The notes: generated by a model not told the origin, from the letters alone. Counted from the first letter of the stretch, positions 27,590-38,454 are shown. The stretch: DNA of 64,000 bases from Burkholderia pyrrocinia (GCF_018417535.1 NZ_CP070978.1:2046001-2110000); one strand, 5' to 3'. Numbers and translations are program-made.

Positions 27590-27862
27590 ATGACCATCCC
27601 CACTCTCGAATATCACGGACGTGAACTCCGCGTCTATTCACAAACGCTTTTCCCGCCGTTCGGCGATCCCCACGCCCCCGGCCCGAAGCGTTTCGCTTCA
27701 ATCGTGCGCATCGACACGATTCCGGCGACCTCGGCAACGGCACCGCGTTACTCGACCATTTTCGAGCATGGCGCTCCGCAAACGGCGGCGCTCGCACTCG
27801 ACCTGGCGATGCAATTCGGCAAGGACATCGTGGATGGCAAGATCGCCCCTGCGGCGATCTGA
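27590..27862 (+). CDS. 90-residue conserved hypothetical protein
   Basis: This soluble protein begins MTIPTLEYHGRELRVYSQ and has FASIVRIDTIP and ALDLAMQFGKDIVDGKI. It looks like one small alpha/beta domain. The ATG at 27590 follows CAGGAG. It is followed after 67 bp by the 59-residue gene; the start of the window resembles the tail of a second copy before the other 59-residue gene, so the pair travels together. Function unknown. Confidence 0.72.
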   Translation: MTIPTLEYHGRELRVYSQTLFPPFGDPHAPGPKRFASIVRIDTIPATSATAPRYSTIFEHGAPQTAALALDLAMQFGKDIVDGKIAPAAI

Positions 27863-27929
27863 TCCGTCCGCCGCATCCGACTCGACGCGGCGTCTCGCGA
27901 CGCGAGCACACCTCACTCAGGAGCGATCC

Positions 27930-28109
27930 ATGAAATATTACTCAGGCGCCTCGATTGATCGGCGCGATGACGCGACCCGGCAAAAGCAGCGGGATGATCT
28001 GGCCCGTGCCGACGTCGAGCGCGCCGAAAAGCGCATCCGGCAGGATGCCGGCATCAATTCCAATGCGAGCAAGTGGCGTTATTCGCGTCCCGACAATCGG
28101 GCAAGATGA
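27930..28109 (+). CDS. 59-residue hypothetical protein, copy B
   Basis: It begins MKYYSGASIDRRDDATRQKQ and ends with INSNASKWRYSRPDNRAR, collinear with the copy at 109-288. AGGAG precedes the ATG. It is convergent with the intact desaturase gene, exactly as copy A is convergent with the desaturase remnant. Function unknown; likely cotranscribed with the 90-residue gene. Confidence 0.72.
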   Translation: MKYYSGASIDRRDDATRQKQRDDLARADVERAEKRIRQDAGINSNASKWRYSRPDNRAR

Positions 28110-28173
28110 GCGGTGCTTGCGCCGCGCACTGTGGCATGCCGGTCCCGCATGGCGGGTCGCGGGCGTGCCGGGA

Positions 28174-29355
28174 TCACGCGTACCTGCGCAGGTGCATCGA
28201 GAAATCGGCGATCGCCTTGATGCCGCTCTGCTCCGCGCAACGGCACCAATCCTGCAACTGAACCAGCAATTGCTCGTGCGATGCGTGTGACCACGTCCAT
28301 AGCTCGAGCAACGCGTCATGCATGTCCACGTACATGCGTATTCGCCGGTGGGCATTGGGGCTCGTCAGTGCCCGCAGATCGGGCTTGTCCCGATGGCCCC
28401 AGTCCTGGCGCAGCCAGCGTTTCATGCCGAGCGCGAACGCGCGCTTGTCGTCGCGGCTCATGTCCTTGATGCGGCGGAGCTCCCGCCGGCAGGCGGGTTC
28501 GAGCATGCGCGCATAGGCGGCCATCACCGCATGCCGGTTGCGGATGATCGCTTGCAGCGTCGCGTCGTCGACCACTGCCTTGTTCGGGAGCAGGTGCGGC
28601 TTCGTTGCGACTCGCCGAACGGTCGCCAGTCTCAATGCCGCCAGCAGGCGGATGTACAGCCAGCCGATGTCGAATTCGAACCATCGGTTCGACAGTCTGG
28701 CGGACGTCACGTATGCGTGGTGATTGTTATGCAGCTCTTCCCCGCCAATCAGAATGCCCAGCGGGAAAAGGTTGGTGCTCGCATCGGGCGTCGCGAAATT
28801 CCGATAACCGCTGAAGTGGCCGCAACCATTGATCACGCCGCCGGCCCAGAACGGAATCCACATCATCTGGATCGCCCACGCCGACACGCCGGGCAGCCCG
28901 AACAGCCCGACGTCGATCACGGCCAGCAGCCCGACGCCGAGATTCGGATAACGAGCATAGACGTGGCGTTCGAGCCAGTCGTCCGGCGTACCCGATCCAT
29001 ATCTGCGGAGCGTTTCCTCGTTCCGCACTTCCGCCCGGTACAGTTCCGCGCCGCGAAGCAGCACGGTCGCAAGGCCGCGGGTTCGCGGGCTATGCGGATC
29101 TTCCGGGGTCTCGCTTCTCGCGTGATGCTTCCGATGCACCGCGACCCACTGCAGGGTCAGCATGCCGGTCGTCAACCACAGCCAGAACCGGAAGAAGTGA
29201 CTGACGCCCGGGTGCAGATCCAGCGCCCGGTGAGCCTGACAGCGGTGCAGGTACACCGTCACGCTGATGATGGTGACATGCGTGAGCGCGAGCACGACGC
29301 ACGCAAGCTGCCACCAGGACAGTCTCAGCTCGCCGTTCAGGAGAAATGCCGACAT
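28174..29355 (-). CDS. Acyl-lipid/acyl-CoA desaturase
   Basis: This 393-residue membrane enzyme inserts a double bond in fatty acyl chains. The three histidine boxes that bind the di-iron centre are present: HRCQAH (about 38), HRKHH (about 75) and HNNHH (about 212). Hydrophobic pairs of helices lie before and between them. The C-terminal 100 residues are an extra hydrophilic extension beyond the catalytic domain. The ATG at 29355 is chosen because GGAG lies before it; an ATG nine codons upstream lacks one. A deleted copy remains at 386-579. It may tune membrane fluidity under stress together with the neighbouring envelope genes. Confidence 0.9.
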   Translation of the reverse strand: MSAFLLNGELRLSWWQLACVVLALTHVTIISVTVYLHRCQAHRALDLHPGVSHFFRFWLWLTTGMLTLQWVAVHRKHHARSETPEDPHSPRTRGLATVLLRGAELYRAEVRNEETLRRYGSGTPDDWLERHVYARYPNLGVGLLAVIDVGLFGLPGVSAWAIQMMWIPFWAGGVINGCGHFSGYRNFATPDASTNLFPLGILIGGEELHNNHHAYVTSARLSNRWFEFDIGWLYIRLLAALRLATVRRVATKPHLLPNKAVVDDATLQAIIRNRHAVMAAYARMLEPACRRELRRIKDMSRDDKRAFALGMKRWLRQDWGHRDKPDLRALTSPNAHRRIRMYVDMHDALLELWTWSHASHEQLLVQLQDWCRCAEQSGIKAIADFSMHLRRYA

Positions 29356-29446
29356 ACCGGTCGCACTCCAAACCCGTCTCATGTCGCGCGCGCTTCGCCG
29401 TGTCGGCGAGTACGCGTGCCGATTCCCTACCCTTCAGCCGGCCGGC

Positions 29447-29665
29447 CTATTTCCCGACCTGATTGCCGACAACCCCGCCGACGGCCGCACCGCCCACCGT
29501 GCCCAATGCACTGCCGCCCGTCAGGACTGCGCCGGCGACGCCGCCGACACCTGCCCCGATCACGGTATCCGTTCCACGGCGAGACATACCGCCGCAACCC
29601 GCCAGCACGGCAATCGTCATGGTGACTATCGCCATCTCGACTGCCGCGGAATGTAGCTTTCTCAT
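29447..29665 (-). CDS. Glycine-zipper (OsmB-like) lipoprotein
   Basis: This 72-residue protein has a signal peptide with lipobox VLAGC (Cys at 24) and then a glycine-zipper membrane segment (VIGAGVGGVAGAVL then ALGTVGGAAVGGVVG). It resembles osmotically inducible OsmB and small outer-membrane lipoproteins. AGGAG precedes the ATG. It lies between the desaturase and glucan synthase genes on the same strand, about 90 bp and 160 bp away. Confidence 0.85.
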   Translation of the reverse strand: MRKLHSAAVEMAIVTMTIAVLAGCGGMSRRGTDTVIGAGVGGVAGAVLTGGSALGTVGGAAVGGVVGNQVGK

Positions 29666-29826
29666 GATCATCTCCTCGGGTTGCCGCTGCGCCGCCCGAT
29701 CCGGCACGACGCACGGAAGCCCATGCGCTGACATCCCGATGAAATTCGGGACGTCGGTTCATGATGGGCGGTGAATTGCGCGCAGTCCGTCCGCTAACGT
29801 ACCGGCCCGGATGCCAACCTGCCGCC

Positions 29827-32800
29827 TCACAAAAGCACCGCCTGTGCAGCCCCCAGCGTCACGACCACGCTGTGACGCCGACCGTCGTCCACGAGCCGCA
29901 CCGCCGCTTCGCCGGCGGCGAGCCGCACGCCATCCACGACGAGGCGGGACACGCCGCCGCTGACGTCGTCCGGATTCTCGACGACGATGTCGTAGTGCGA
30001 CGCCCCGTGGCACAGCGTTGCCCTGAAACCCGGCCAGGATCGCGGTATGCACGGTTGAATGGACAGCATGTCGCCGTGCCTGCGCAGGCCTAGCAGACCT
30101 TCGACGCCCGCGCGATACAGCCAGCCCGCCGAGCCGGTGTACCAGGTCCATCCGCCCCGGCCGACATGCGGCGCGACCGAATAGACGTCGGCCGCGACCA
30201 CGTATGGCTCCACCCGATAGCGATTCGCGCCGCTGCGCGTGCGGCTGCGATTGACCGGATTGAGCAGCGCGAACAGCTTCGCGGCGCGATCGCCATCACC
30301 CATTTGCGCGAACGCAAGCACCGACCACGTGGCCGCATGCGTGTACTGGCCGCCGTTTTCCCGGATGCCCGGCGGATAGCCCTTGATATAACCGGGATCG
30401 ACCGGCGAACGATCGAACGGTGGCGCGAACAGCAGCGCCAGGCCATCGTCGCGGCGGATCAGCCGCGCTTCCAGCGCGTCCATCGCCCGCGCGGCGCGCG
30501 CCGGGTCCGCCGCGCCGGACAGCACGCTCCACGACTGCGCGATCGCGTCGATCGAACATTCGGCATTGCCGGCCGAGCCGAGCGGTGTACCGTCGTCGAA
30601 GTAGCCGCGCCGATACCACTCGCCGTCCCATCCCGCATCGGCGAGCGCGTCGCGCAACGCGCCGGCGCGCGTCGACCAGCGCGCCGCCAGTTCGCCCGAG
30701 CCGCGCGCCGTGGCGAGCGGGGCGAACGCCGTGAGCGTCGCATGCAGGAACCAGCCGAGCCAGACGCTTTCGCCCCGCCCGGCCTCGCCGACCCGGTTCA
30801 TGCCGTCGTTCCAGTCGCCCGTGCCGATCAGCGGCAGGCCATGCTCGCCGACATGCGCGAGACTGGACTCCAGCCCGCGCACGCAATGCTCGAACAGCGA
30901 CGCGCTCGTTTCCGAGATGCGCGGGATGAAGAACGCGTCCTGCTCGTCGGCGGCCAGCGGTCGCCCGTCGATGAACGGGATCGACGCATCGAGAATCGCC
31001 CGGTCGCCGCTGACGTCGACGTAGTGCGCAACCGCATGGGCAAGCCAGACGCGGTCATCGGAGATCCGCGTGCGTACGCCGCTGCCGCTTTCCGGCAGCC
31101 ACCAGTGCTGCATGTCGCCCTCCGGAAACTGGCGCGCCGCCGCCCGCAGCAGATGCTCGCGCGTCAGGGCCGGGCGGGCGACCGCGAGCGCCATGCCGTC
31201 CTGCAACTGGTCGCGAAAACCGTACGCGCCGCTGGCCTGATAGAAGCCCGCACGCGCCCAGATCCGGCTCGACAGCGTCTGGTACAGCAGCCAGCGGTTC
31301 AGCATCAGATCCATCGCGCGGTCCGGCGTCTCGACCTGGATCGCGCCGAGCGTCTCGTCCCAGAACGCCGTCACGGCGGCGAATATCGCGTCGAGATCCG
31401 CCTGACGGTAATGCGCGATCAACTGTCGCGCCGTTGCCGCATCGGCGCCTTCGCCGAGCAGCAAGACGATTTCCACGACACCGCCGGGTTCGAGATCGAC
31501 CGTGGTCTGCAACGCGGCACACGGGTCGAGCCCGGCGCCGACCCGGCCCGACAGCGGCGACGCGCCGACGCTGCCCGGAAACCCGGCGGGATCGCTCAGG
31601 ACACCATTGCGGCCGATGAACTCGCGCCGGTCCGCGCTCCAGGAGGTTTGCAGACCGCATAGATCGGCGAACGCCACCCTGCCGCGATACGCTTGACTCC
31701 AGTCATTGCGGGCAAACAGCGCGCCGGTGGGCGGATCGATCTCGCTCGCGGTGTGCGGCGCCGCGACGCTGCGCGACGCGCCCAGCGCCCACTCCGCATA
31801 GGTTGCGACGGACAGCCGGCGGGTCCGGTCGGACAGGTTGCGCAAGGTCAGGCGGGAAATCTTGACGGGATCGGCCAGCGGCACGAACTGCAGCAATTCG
31901 ACAGCGACATCGGCGGCGGTATGCGCAAACCGGCTGTAGCCCTGACCATGACTCGCGACGAAAGGGGTCGCGCCCGGCGCATCCTCGCCGATCGAGCCCG
32001 CCTGGGGCCCCCAGCGCACGCCGGTCTCGTCGTCGCGAACATAGAACACCTCGCTGGGCGGATCGGTGACCGGGTCGTTCGACCACGGCGTCAGCGGATG
32101 CTCGCGGCTGTTCGTCACCCAGGTATAGCCGCCCCCCTCCGCCGACGCCAGGAAACCGCACGATGGATTCGCGACGACGTTGACCCACGGCATCGGCGTG
32201 CATTGACCGGGCTGCAGGATCACGACGTATTCGCGGCCGCCCCGCGCGAAACCGCCGATGCCGTTGAAGTATTCGAGACCGGCACCGGCCTGCGCGCCCT
32301 TCGGCGGCGGCAACGCAGGCGGCAACAGCGGCGCTCGCGCGGCATCCGGGCGGGCGGGCAGCGGCGAAGCCGCGAGGCGCCGCAACTGGTCCACCAGCCG
32401 GCCATTGCGCGCGGCGAGCACGGCTCGCGCGACCGACGGAAACAGCGCGCGCGCCGCTGCCGCCATCAGGTCCTCGCGCAGCACGAAAATACTGCCGCAC
32501 CCGGCTTCTCCCGGCGGCTGTCGGGCCCGCACCAGCCCCTCCAGCGCAGCCTGCAAATCCTGCACATACGACGCCGCGCGCTCGTTGATGATGACCAGAT
32601 CGACCTCGAGCCGCTTCATCCGCCAATACTCGTGCGCGCGGATCAACTGCCGCACCATGGCGATGTGCTCGATGTCGTCGATCCGCACCAGCAGGATCGG
32701 CAGATCCCCCGATACGCCATGCGTCCATAGCGGCGACGCGCCCACGCCGCCCGCCGCCGACACCGCCGCCGCATGGCGCAGCAGCGCGGCGGAACCCGGC

Positions 32801-35800
32801 CGCATCGACGCATCGCTGTAGAGCATGTATCCGGCCAGCTGCTGGAACAACGCGGCCTCGTCGAGGCTCACCGCGCTATGCCGCAGTTGCACCTGCGCCT
32901 GGGTCCACGCGAGCATCGCCGCACGCGCGAACGACTCGCCGTCGCGATGCTTGTCGACCAGGTCGAGCAACTGCGCGCGCGAATCCGCGACGATGGTCCA
33001 GTAGACGATGCTCGCCTTCGCGCCCGGCTCGATGCGCAGCCGCTGCCGCAACGTGAACGCCGCGTCCAGCACCGTGCCTTCGGAAGCGCTCAGCGCACGC
33101 TGTTCGGCCAGCGCAAGCGGCAGGCGAACGCTGCGCCCGCGTCCGATGAAGCGCAATCGATCGGTGTCGAATTCTTCCGCGCCGACGGTTTCGCCGGACG
33201 TCACCGCCAGATGGGCGGCCCAGACCTCCGCCTCGTTCGGCGCGCGCTTGCGCCGCGTCGCCAGAATCGCGCCGGACGCCGGCACGTACTCGGTCTCGAT
33301 GAACAGTTTCGAGAACGCGGGATGGGCGTGATCGGCGGCGGGCGGCGCGAGCACGATTTCCGCGTAGGACGTGAATTCGATCACGCGGGCCCGGGTGCCC
33401 GCATTGGCCACCGACACCCGCCGCACCTCCGCGTCGTCCTCGGCGGATACCACCACCTCCAGCGACGTCGTCAACGTGCCGTCGCGACGCACGAACTCGG
33501 CGCGATCCTCGGTGAACGTCACTTCGTAGCTGTCCGGCACCACGCCGGTGGGTTGCCACGTGGCCGACCAGACGTCGCCGTTCTCGGCGTCGCGCAGATA
33601 CAGATAGCTGCCCCAATCGTCGCGCGTCGCGTCTTCCCGCCAGCGCGTGACGGCCAGATCGTCGCGACGGCTGTAGCCGGAACCCGCGGCCGTGAGCATC
33701 ACGGCGTAGCGGCCGTTGGACAGCAGATGCGTGACGGGCGCGGGATCGTCCGCCGACAGCAGATGCCGCGCGACGCCGGCATCGATGCCGTGCATCCTGC
33801 CCGCGGGGCTCGCGTCGACCCGCGGCCGCCCTGCCGCGACCCGGCCCGGGACCCGCTCCTGCAACAGCAGCTCGGTTGCGCGGACAGCCGGCTCGCCGTG
33901 GAAGAATGCGCGAATGCGCCCGCCCAGCAACGCATTGGCGATCGACACGATCGACATGCCCTGGTGATGCGCCATGAACGCCCGCACGATGGCAACCGGC
34001 ATGCCTTCCGGCACGCGCGCGGGCGTGTAGTCGAGCGCTTCGTAGAAGCCGAAGCGCCCGCTCGCGCCGGCCGCGCGCAACCGCTCGAAGTTGCGCGCGG
34101 CGGCGTCCGGCGCGACCATCGCCGCGAGCGCGGTCGCATAGGGCGCGACCACCAGATTCTGGTCGAGATCGCGCTTGAGCCCCAATTCTGGCACGCCGAA
34201 GCTCGAATACTGATAGGTCAGCTCGATGTCGCGCGTGTTGTACGCCGATTCGGACATGCCCCACGGCAGGCGCAGGCCGTCGCCATAGGCGATCTGCCGA
34301 CGCACCACGAGGTGATTGGTGCGCGCGAGCAGGCTGCTGTCCGGCGCGCGCATCACCAGCGACGGCATCAGGTATTCGAACATCGATCCCGACCACGAGA
34401 TCAGCGCCGCGCCGTGCCCGATCGGCGTCGCCAGGCGACCGAGCCGGAACCAGTGCCGTGCCGGGACATCGCCCTTCGCGATCGCGACGAAACTCGCCAG
34501 GCGAGCCTCCGACGCCAGCAGGTCGTAGTTGCCCGGATCGAGCCGTCCGTCAGCCACCGCGTAACCGATCGACAGCAGATTCCGCACCGGGTCGAGCAGA
34601 AAGCCGAACTCCATCGCATAGGCCATCTGCAACGCGGTATCGGCCAGCGCATGAAGCCGCTTGTTCAACACGTCCGCTTCGTCCGGCGTGCGCGTCGCGT
34701 CGCGACAATGCCCCTGCACCGCGTGCTCCAGCGCCTGCGCCCAAAACAGCACGTCGTCGACGTCGCCGCCCCGCACCCGGCCGACGTCGTCCATCAGCGC
34801 GCGCGCGACATCGGCGACCGTCGCGGCGAGGATCGTGATCGCGGGCCATTCCGGTGCGGCGCCCTCCCCGGGCGGCGCGGCGAGCGTCTCCTCCAGCTCG
34901 GTCGCGGCCCGCTCGAATTCGCCGTGCAAGGTCGTCCGGGCATCGCCATCCCGGCACACTGCCTTGCGCAACAGCGCGAGCGTGTCGTCGATCCCTTCAT
35001 ACGCGGCCTGCCGCCCCACGCCAACGGGTTGATTCGCCCACGCTCGGCAACCGTTGCCGAGCGCGATCAGGTGGCCGGCGAGATTGCCGCTGTCGACCGA
35101 CGACACATACCTCGGCTCGAGGGGCCGCAGGTCCCGCGTGTCGTACCAGTTATAGAAATGACCGCGATAGCGCTGCATCAGCCGCATCGTCGCGAGGGTC
35201 TCCTCCAGCCGCGACACCGCGTCCAGCGTGCCAAGCCAGCCGAACTCGCGGGCGCTGACGGCAGACAACAGGTACAGCCCGATATTGGTGGGCGAAGTCC
35301 GGTGCGCGACAACGGGCTTCGGGTCCTCCTGGAAATTGTCCAGCGGCAGCATCTGATCGTCGGCCGTCACGAAGGTCTCGAAATAACGCCAGGTCCGGCG
35401 CGCGTCGCGCCGCAGTTGGCGTGCATCGTGCGGGGCCACCGCCAGTTCGCCCGCCGGCCGCGGTGCGCGGCTCAGCCAGTAGGCGATCGCCGGCGCAGCG
35501 AGCCAGACCAGCGCGAACGGAACGGCCAGCCAGCCCGCATGATGATCGAAGCGCCAGCCCGCCATCAGGCTGACAGCCGCGCCAAGCAGCGCGAGCGTCA
35601 CGCCGCCGCGCATCTGCAGATAGGTGAACGCCAGGGTCCGCCGGTCGCGCGCGCCGGCTTCGGCCGCCGTGATCCATTCGAGCAGATGGCGACGGCTGAT
35701 CCCCACGCGAAACAGCGTGCGCGCGATCGCGTCGCCCATCGACCACGCCTGCTGCGGCAGCATGACGATCGACAAGCCGAACCGCGTCAACGCGAACCGC

Positions 35801-38454
35801 AGCTCCGTCGACCACGCATAGAGCACGCTGCGCGTGGTCATCTTGACGTGCGTGCGCCGCCAGCGCGGCACCAGTCCACTCAATACGGGCAACAGAAACG
35901 GCAGCGCGATCGTCACCAGCACGAAGGCGCTCCAGGCGATCGACACGGGGAGCGGCAGCACCCATCCGGCCAGCAGCGCGATCAGCATGGCAGGTGCCGT
36001 GAGCGTGCGGCGCAGGTTGTCCAGCATCTTCCAGCGGCCGACCGCCGTCAGCGGTTCGTGGCCGAAAATCAACCACGGCAGGAGCTGCCAGTCGCCGCGC
36101 GCCCATCGGTGCAGGCGTCCCGCCGCGACGTCGTAGCGGGACGGCGACGCTTCGACGACCTCGATATCCGACGCCAGCCCGGCCCGCGCGAAAATGCCTT
36201 CGAACAGATCGTGACTGAGCACCGTGTTCTCCGGCACGCGGCCGGCGAGCACCGCCTCGAACGCGTCGACGTCGTAGATGCCCTTGCCCGCATAGGAGCC
36301 TTCGTCGAACAAATCCTGATAGACATCCGATACGGCCGACACGTAGGGATCGATGCCGTGCGCGCTCGACGACACGCGCTGGAACAGCGAGCCCTCGTCG
36401 CCGCTCGCGAGGGACGAAGTCACGCGCGGCTGGAGCACGCCATAGCCTTCGACGATGCACCGGCTCGCCGAGTTGAATACCGGCCGGTTGAGCGGGTGCG
36501 CCATCTTGCCGACCAGGCGGCGCACGGTATCGCGCAGCAGCCGCGTATCGGCATCGAGCGTGATCACGTAGCGCACGTCCGGCGGCACGCACGGCGGCCG
36601 GCCTTCCGGCGCGATGAACGTCGTGTCCGATGCCCCGCGCAGCATCCGGTTCAGCTCGTGCAGCTTGCCGCGCTTGCGCTCCCAGCCCATCCAGCACCGT
36701 TCGCCGTCGTTCCACACGCGCTTGCGGTGCAGCAGCAGAAAGCGCTCGCCTTCGTCCGGCGCCGCCGGATAGAGACGATTCAACCGGTCGATGCCCGCCA
36801 CCGCGGATGCCAGCAGCCCGTCGTCGCTGTCGGCGTGCGGGGTGGGCGCATCCACCCAGTCGGAGAGCAATGCGAAGTAAAGCGCCCCGTTGGGGCTTGC
36901 CAGATGATGGATTTCCAGTTGCTCGATCTGCTCGGTGAGCGCCGCTTCCGTCGTCAGCAGCACCGGCACCGCGACCAGGGTGCGCAGGCCCGGCGGGATG
37001 CCGTCGAGCAGCGCGAGGCCCGGCAGGATGCTGGCGCCGATATCCCTCATTACCGCGCGATTGACGAGCGCGACTGCGGCATCCAGCGCGGGCAGCAGGC
37101 CGGCGAGGCCGAGCCAGATCATCCAGTGACCGGGCGGTTCGACGCGCGTGAGCCACGCCAGCATGCCCGCCAGCAGCAGTGCGACGATCAGCCCGATACG
37201 GCCGAGATAACCGCCGAGACCGGCGTGGCGTGTCAGGCGCCGTAACCACAACGCAACGGGCGGCCGATAGCCGATCGCCGCTTCGAGCGCGGCGCGGCCG
37301 TCCGCCAGCAGGTAGTAACCGGGGTCCGCCTCGCGGCCCGGCACCGCGCCGGCGGCCGGCGCGCGGCTCGCACCCTGCGCCGCCGCATCGGCGACGACGC
37401 GGCGGGCAATCTCGAGCTCGCTGACGGGCGCGCCGCGGGCAAGCGCTTCAACCGCGTCGCGATACAGGTTGCGCGTGGGGAAATCCATCTCCGCGAAGCC
37501 CGGGTGGCTGCGCAGCACCTGATCGACCAGGCTGATGCGCTCGAACAGATCGGTCCAGTCCACCTCCGAAATCAGCCGCATGCTGGTGATCACGTTGCGC
37601 ACGGTCAGGCTGGCGGCGCCCTGCTGATGGTTGACGGAGGCGACGATCTGGTCCGGCGTCGCGCCGCGCGCCGCCAGGTGCAGATGCAGCCACGCCAGTG
37701 CCGGCGCAACAGCCGGATCGGGATCATGCAGCCGCTGAATCAACTGCACCGCGAACGCATCGTGCAATACGGCCTGCGCATAACGGGCGACGAGCGGCTC
37801 CGCCTCCACCCGCGCCTGCCCGCCTTCGCCGAGCAGGCGATCCGCGAGCGCGTCGGCGTCGAGCCGCGCGCGCCGGTCGTCGATGATCTGATCCGCGAGC
37901 CGCCGCAGGTTTTCGATCAGCACGATCCTCAGCGTGATCGCCACCGCCCACAGTTCGCCGATCGTCAGCGGTTCCACGGCCTGATAGGCAAGCATGAAAC
38001 GGCATAGCGCATCGGGATCGAAACGACTGTCGGTATGGGCGACGAATGACCAGTTGATCCCGAACACGCGCGGATAACCGGCGAACGGACCGTTGCTGAG
38101 TTTGGGCAATTGCCGGTAATAGCGAGGGGAGAGATCGTCCCGAATCTGCCGCACCTGTTCCGCGACAAGATAGTAGTTGTCGAGCAGCCACTCTGCCGCG
38201 GGCGTGATTTCTTCGCCGCGCGCGTCTGCGGCCACCGTGTTCCGGTAGGCCTTCAGCAGATGATCCGCGTTGTCCTTCAGCCGTGTCGCCAGCGAGGGGC
38301 CCGAGGCCACCCCGGGCAACACCTTCTGCGCGCGAGCCAGGCTGCCCGCATGCTGCGCCAGTCGCTCCTCGCCGAAGAACTCCTCGCGAATCGGCCGGGC
38401 ATTGCTCCATGGCGATGTCCGGCGTCGAGAAACACGCGCAACGCGAATCTTCAA
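29827..38454 (-). CDS. ndvB: Cyclic beta-1,2-glucan synthase (NdvB-like)
   Basis: At 2,875 residues this is a full-length multidomain inner-membrane enzyme that makes cyclic beta-glucans for the periplasm (osmoprotection, virulence, antibiotic tolerance). Order: N-terminal helical region; membrane helices about 418-470; GT84 glycosyltransferase with VITLDADTRLL (about 630); more helices about 815-860 and 945-1000; a glucoamylase-like domain (YNWYDTRDLRPL about 1100); two sugar-binding supersandwich domains; and a C-terminal GH94 phosphorylase domain with TGDWNDGMNRVGE (about 2545). The start is a TTG with a strong AGGAGG. A 1,490-codon antisense frame is a composition effect. It probably forms a unit with the lipoprotein and desaturase genes downstream. 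Confidence 0.93.
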   Translation of the reverse strand: MKIRVARVSRRRTSPWSNARPIREEFFGEERLAQHAGSLARAQKVLPGVASGPSLATRLKDNADHLLKAYRNTVAADARGEEITPAAEWLLDNYYLVAEQVRQIRDDLSPRYYRQLPKLSNGPFAGYPRVFGINWSFVAHTDSRFDPDALCRFMLAYQAVEPLTIGELWAVAITLRIVLIENLRRLADQIIDDRRARLDADALADRLLGEGGQARVEAEPLVARYAQAVLHDAFAVQLIQRLHDPDPAVAPALAWLHLHLAARGATPDQIVASVNHQQGAASLTVRNVITSMRLISEVDWTDLFERISLVDQVLRSHPGFAEMDFPTRNLYRDAVEALARGAPVSELEIARRVVADAAAQGASRAPAAGAVPGREADPGYYLLADGRAALEAAIGYRPPVALWLRRLTRHAGLGGYLGRIGLIVALLLAGMLAWLTRVEPPGHWMIWLGLAGLLPALDAAVALVNRAVMRDIGASILPGLALLDGIPPGLRTLVAVPVLLTTEAALTEQIEQLEIHHLASPNGALYFALLSDWVDAPTPHADSDDGLLASAVAGIDRLNRLYPAAPDEGERFLLLHRKRVWNDGERCWMGWERKRGKLHELNRMLRGASDTTFIAPEGRPPCVPPDVRYVITLDADTRLLRDTVRRLVGKMAHPLNRPVFNSASRCIVEGYGVLQPRVTSSLASGDEGSLFQRVSSSAHGIDPYVSAVSDVYQDLFDEGSYAGKGIYDVDAFEAVLAGRVPENTVLSHDLFEGIFARAGLASDIEVVEASPSRYDVAAGRLHRWARGDWQLLPWLIFGHEPLTAVGRWKMLDNLRRTLTAPAMLIALLAGWVLPLPVSIAWSAFVLVTIALPFLLPVLSGLVPRWRRTHVKMTTRSVLYAWSTELRFALTRFGLSIVMLPQQAWSMGDAIARTLFRVGISRRHLLEWITAAEAGARDRRTLAFTYLQMRGGVTLALLGAAVSLMAGWRFDHHAGWLAVPFALVWLAAPAIAYWLSRAPRPAGELAVAPHDARQLRRDARRTWRYFETFVTADDQMLPLDNFQEDPKPVVAHRTSPTNIGLYLLSAVSAREFGWLGTLDAVSRLEETLATMRLMQRYRGHFYNWYDTRDLRPLEPRYVSSVDSGNLAGHLIALGNGCRAWANQPVGVGRQAAYEGIDDTLALLRKAVCRDGDARTTLHGEFERAATELEETLAAPPGEGAAPEWPAITILAATVADVARALMDDVGRVRGGDVDDVLFWAQALEHAVQGHCRDATRTPDEADVLNKRLHALADTALQMAYAMEFGFLLDPVRNLLSIGYAVADGRLDPGNYDLLASEARLASFVAIAKGDVPARHWFRLGRLATPIGHGAALISWSGSMFEYLMPSLVMRAPDSSLLARTNHLVVRRQIAYGDGLRLPWGMSESAYNTRDIELTYQYSSFGVPELGLKRDLDQNLVVAPYATALAAMVAPDAAARNFERLRAAGASGRFGFYEALDYTPARVPEGMPVAIVRAFMAHHQGMSIVSIANALLGGRIRAFFHGEPAVRATELLLQERVPGRVAAGRPRVDASPAGRMHGIDAGVARHLLSADDPAPVTHLLSNGRYAVMLTAAGSGYSRRDDLAVTRWREDATRDDWGSYLYLRDAENGDVWSATWQPTGVVPDSYEVTFTEDRAEFVRRDGTLTTSLEVVVSAEDDAEVRRVSVANAGTRARVIEFTSYAEIVLAPPAADHAHPAFSKLFIETEYVPASGAILATRRKRAPNEAEVWAAHLAVTSGETVGAEEFDTDRLRFIGRGRSVRLPLALAEQRALSASEGTVLDAAFTLRQRLRIEPGAKASIVYWTIVADSRAQLLDLVDKHRDGESFARAAMLAWTQAQVQLRHSAVSLDEAALFQQLAGYMLYSDASMRPGSAALLRHAAAVSAAGGVGASPLWTHGVSGDLPILLVRIDDIEHIAMVRQLIRAHEYWRMKRLEVDLVIINERAASYVQDLQAALEGLVRARQPPGEAGCGSIFVLREDLMAAAARALFPSVARAVLAARNGRLVDQLRRLAASPLPARPDAARAPLLPPALPPPKGAQAGAGLEYFNGIGGFARGGREYVVILQPGQCTPMPWVNVVANPSCGFLASAEGGGYTWVTNSREHPLTPWSNDPVTDPPSEVFYVRDDETGVRWGPQAGSIGEDAPGATPFVASHGQGYSRFAHTAADVAVELLQFVPLADPVKISRLTLRNLSDRTRRLSVATYAEWALGASRSVAAPHTASEIDPPTGALFARNDWSQAYRGRVAFADLCGLQTSWSADRREFIGRNGVLSDPAGFPGSVGASPLSGRVGAGLDPCAALQTTVDLEPGGVVEIVLLLGEGADAATARQLIAHYRQADLDAIFAAVTAFWDETLGAIQVETPDRAMDLMLNRWLLYQTLSSRIWARAGFYQASGAYGFRDQLQDGMALAVARPALTREHLLRAAARQFPEGDMQHWWLPESGSGVRTRISDDRVWLAHAVAHYVDVSGDRAILDASIPFIDGRPLAADEQDAFFIPRISETSASLFEHCVRGLESSLAHVGEHGLPLIGTGDWNDGMNRVGEAGRGESVWLGWFLHATLTAFAPLATARGSGELAARWSTRAGALRDALADAGWDGEWYRRGYFDDGTPLGSAGNAECSIDAIAQSWSVLSGAADPARAARAMDALEARLIRRDDGLALLFAPPFDRSPVDPGYIKGYPPGIRENGGQYTHAATWSVLAFAQMGDGDRAAKLFALLNPVNRSRTRSGANRYRVEPYVVAADVYSVAPHVGRGGWTWYTGSAGWLYRAGVEGLLGLRRHGDMLSIQPCIPRSWPGFRATLCHGASHYDIVVENPDDVSGGVSRLVVDGVRLAAGEAAVRLVDDGRRHSVVVTLGAAQAVLL

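Noticed and set aside
32773..37245. A 1,490-codon open frame on the plus strand
   Set aside because: It lies fully antisense to the NdvB-like gene, has composition typical of shadow frames in GC-rich DNA (rich in Arg, His, Gln), and matches no family. The minus-strand NdvB protein explains the region.
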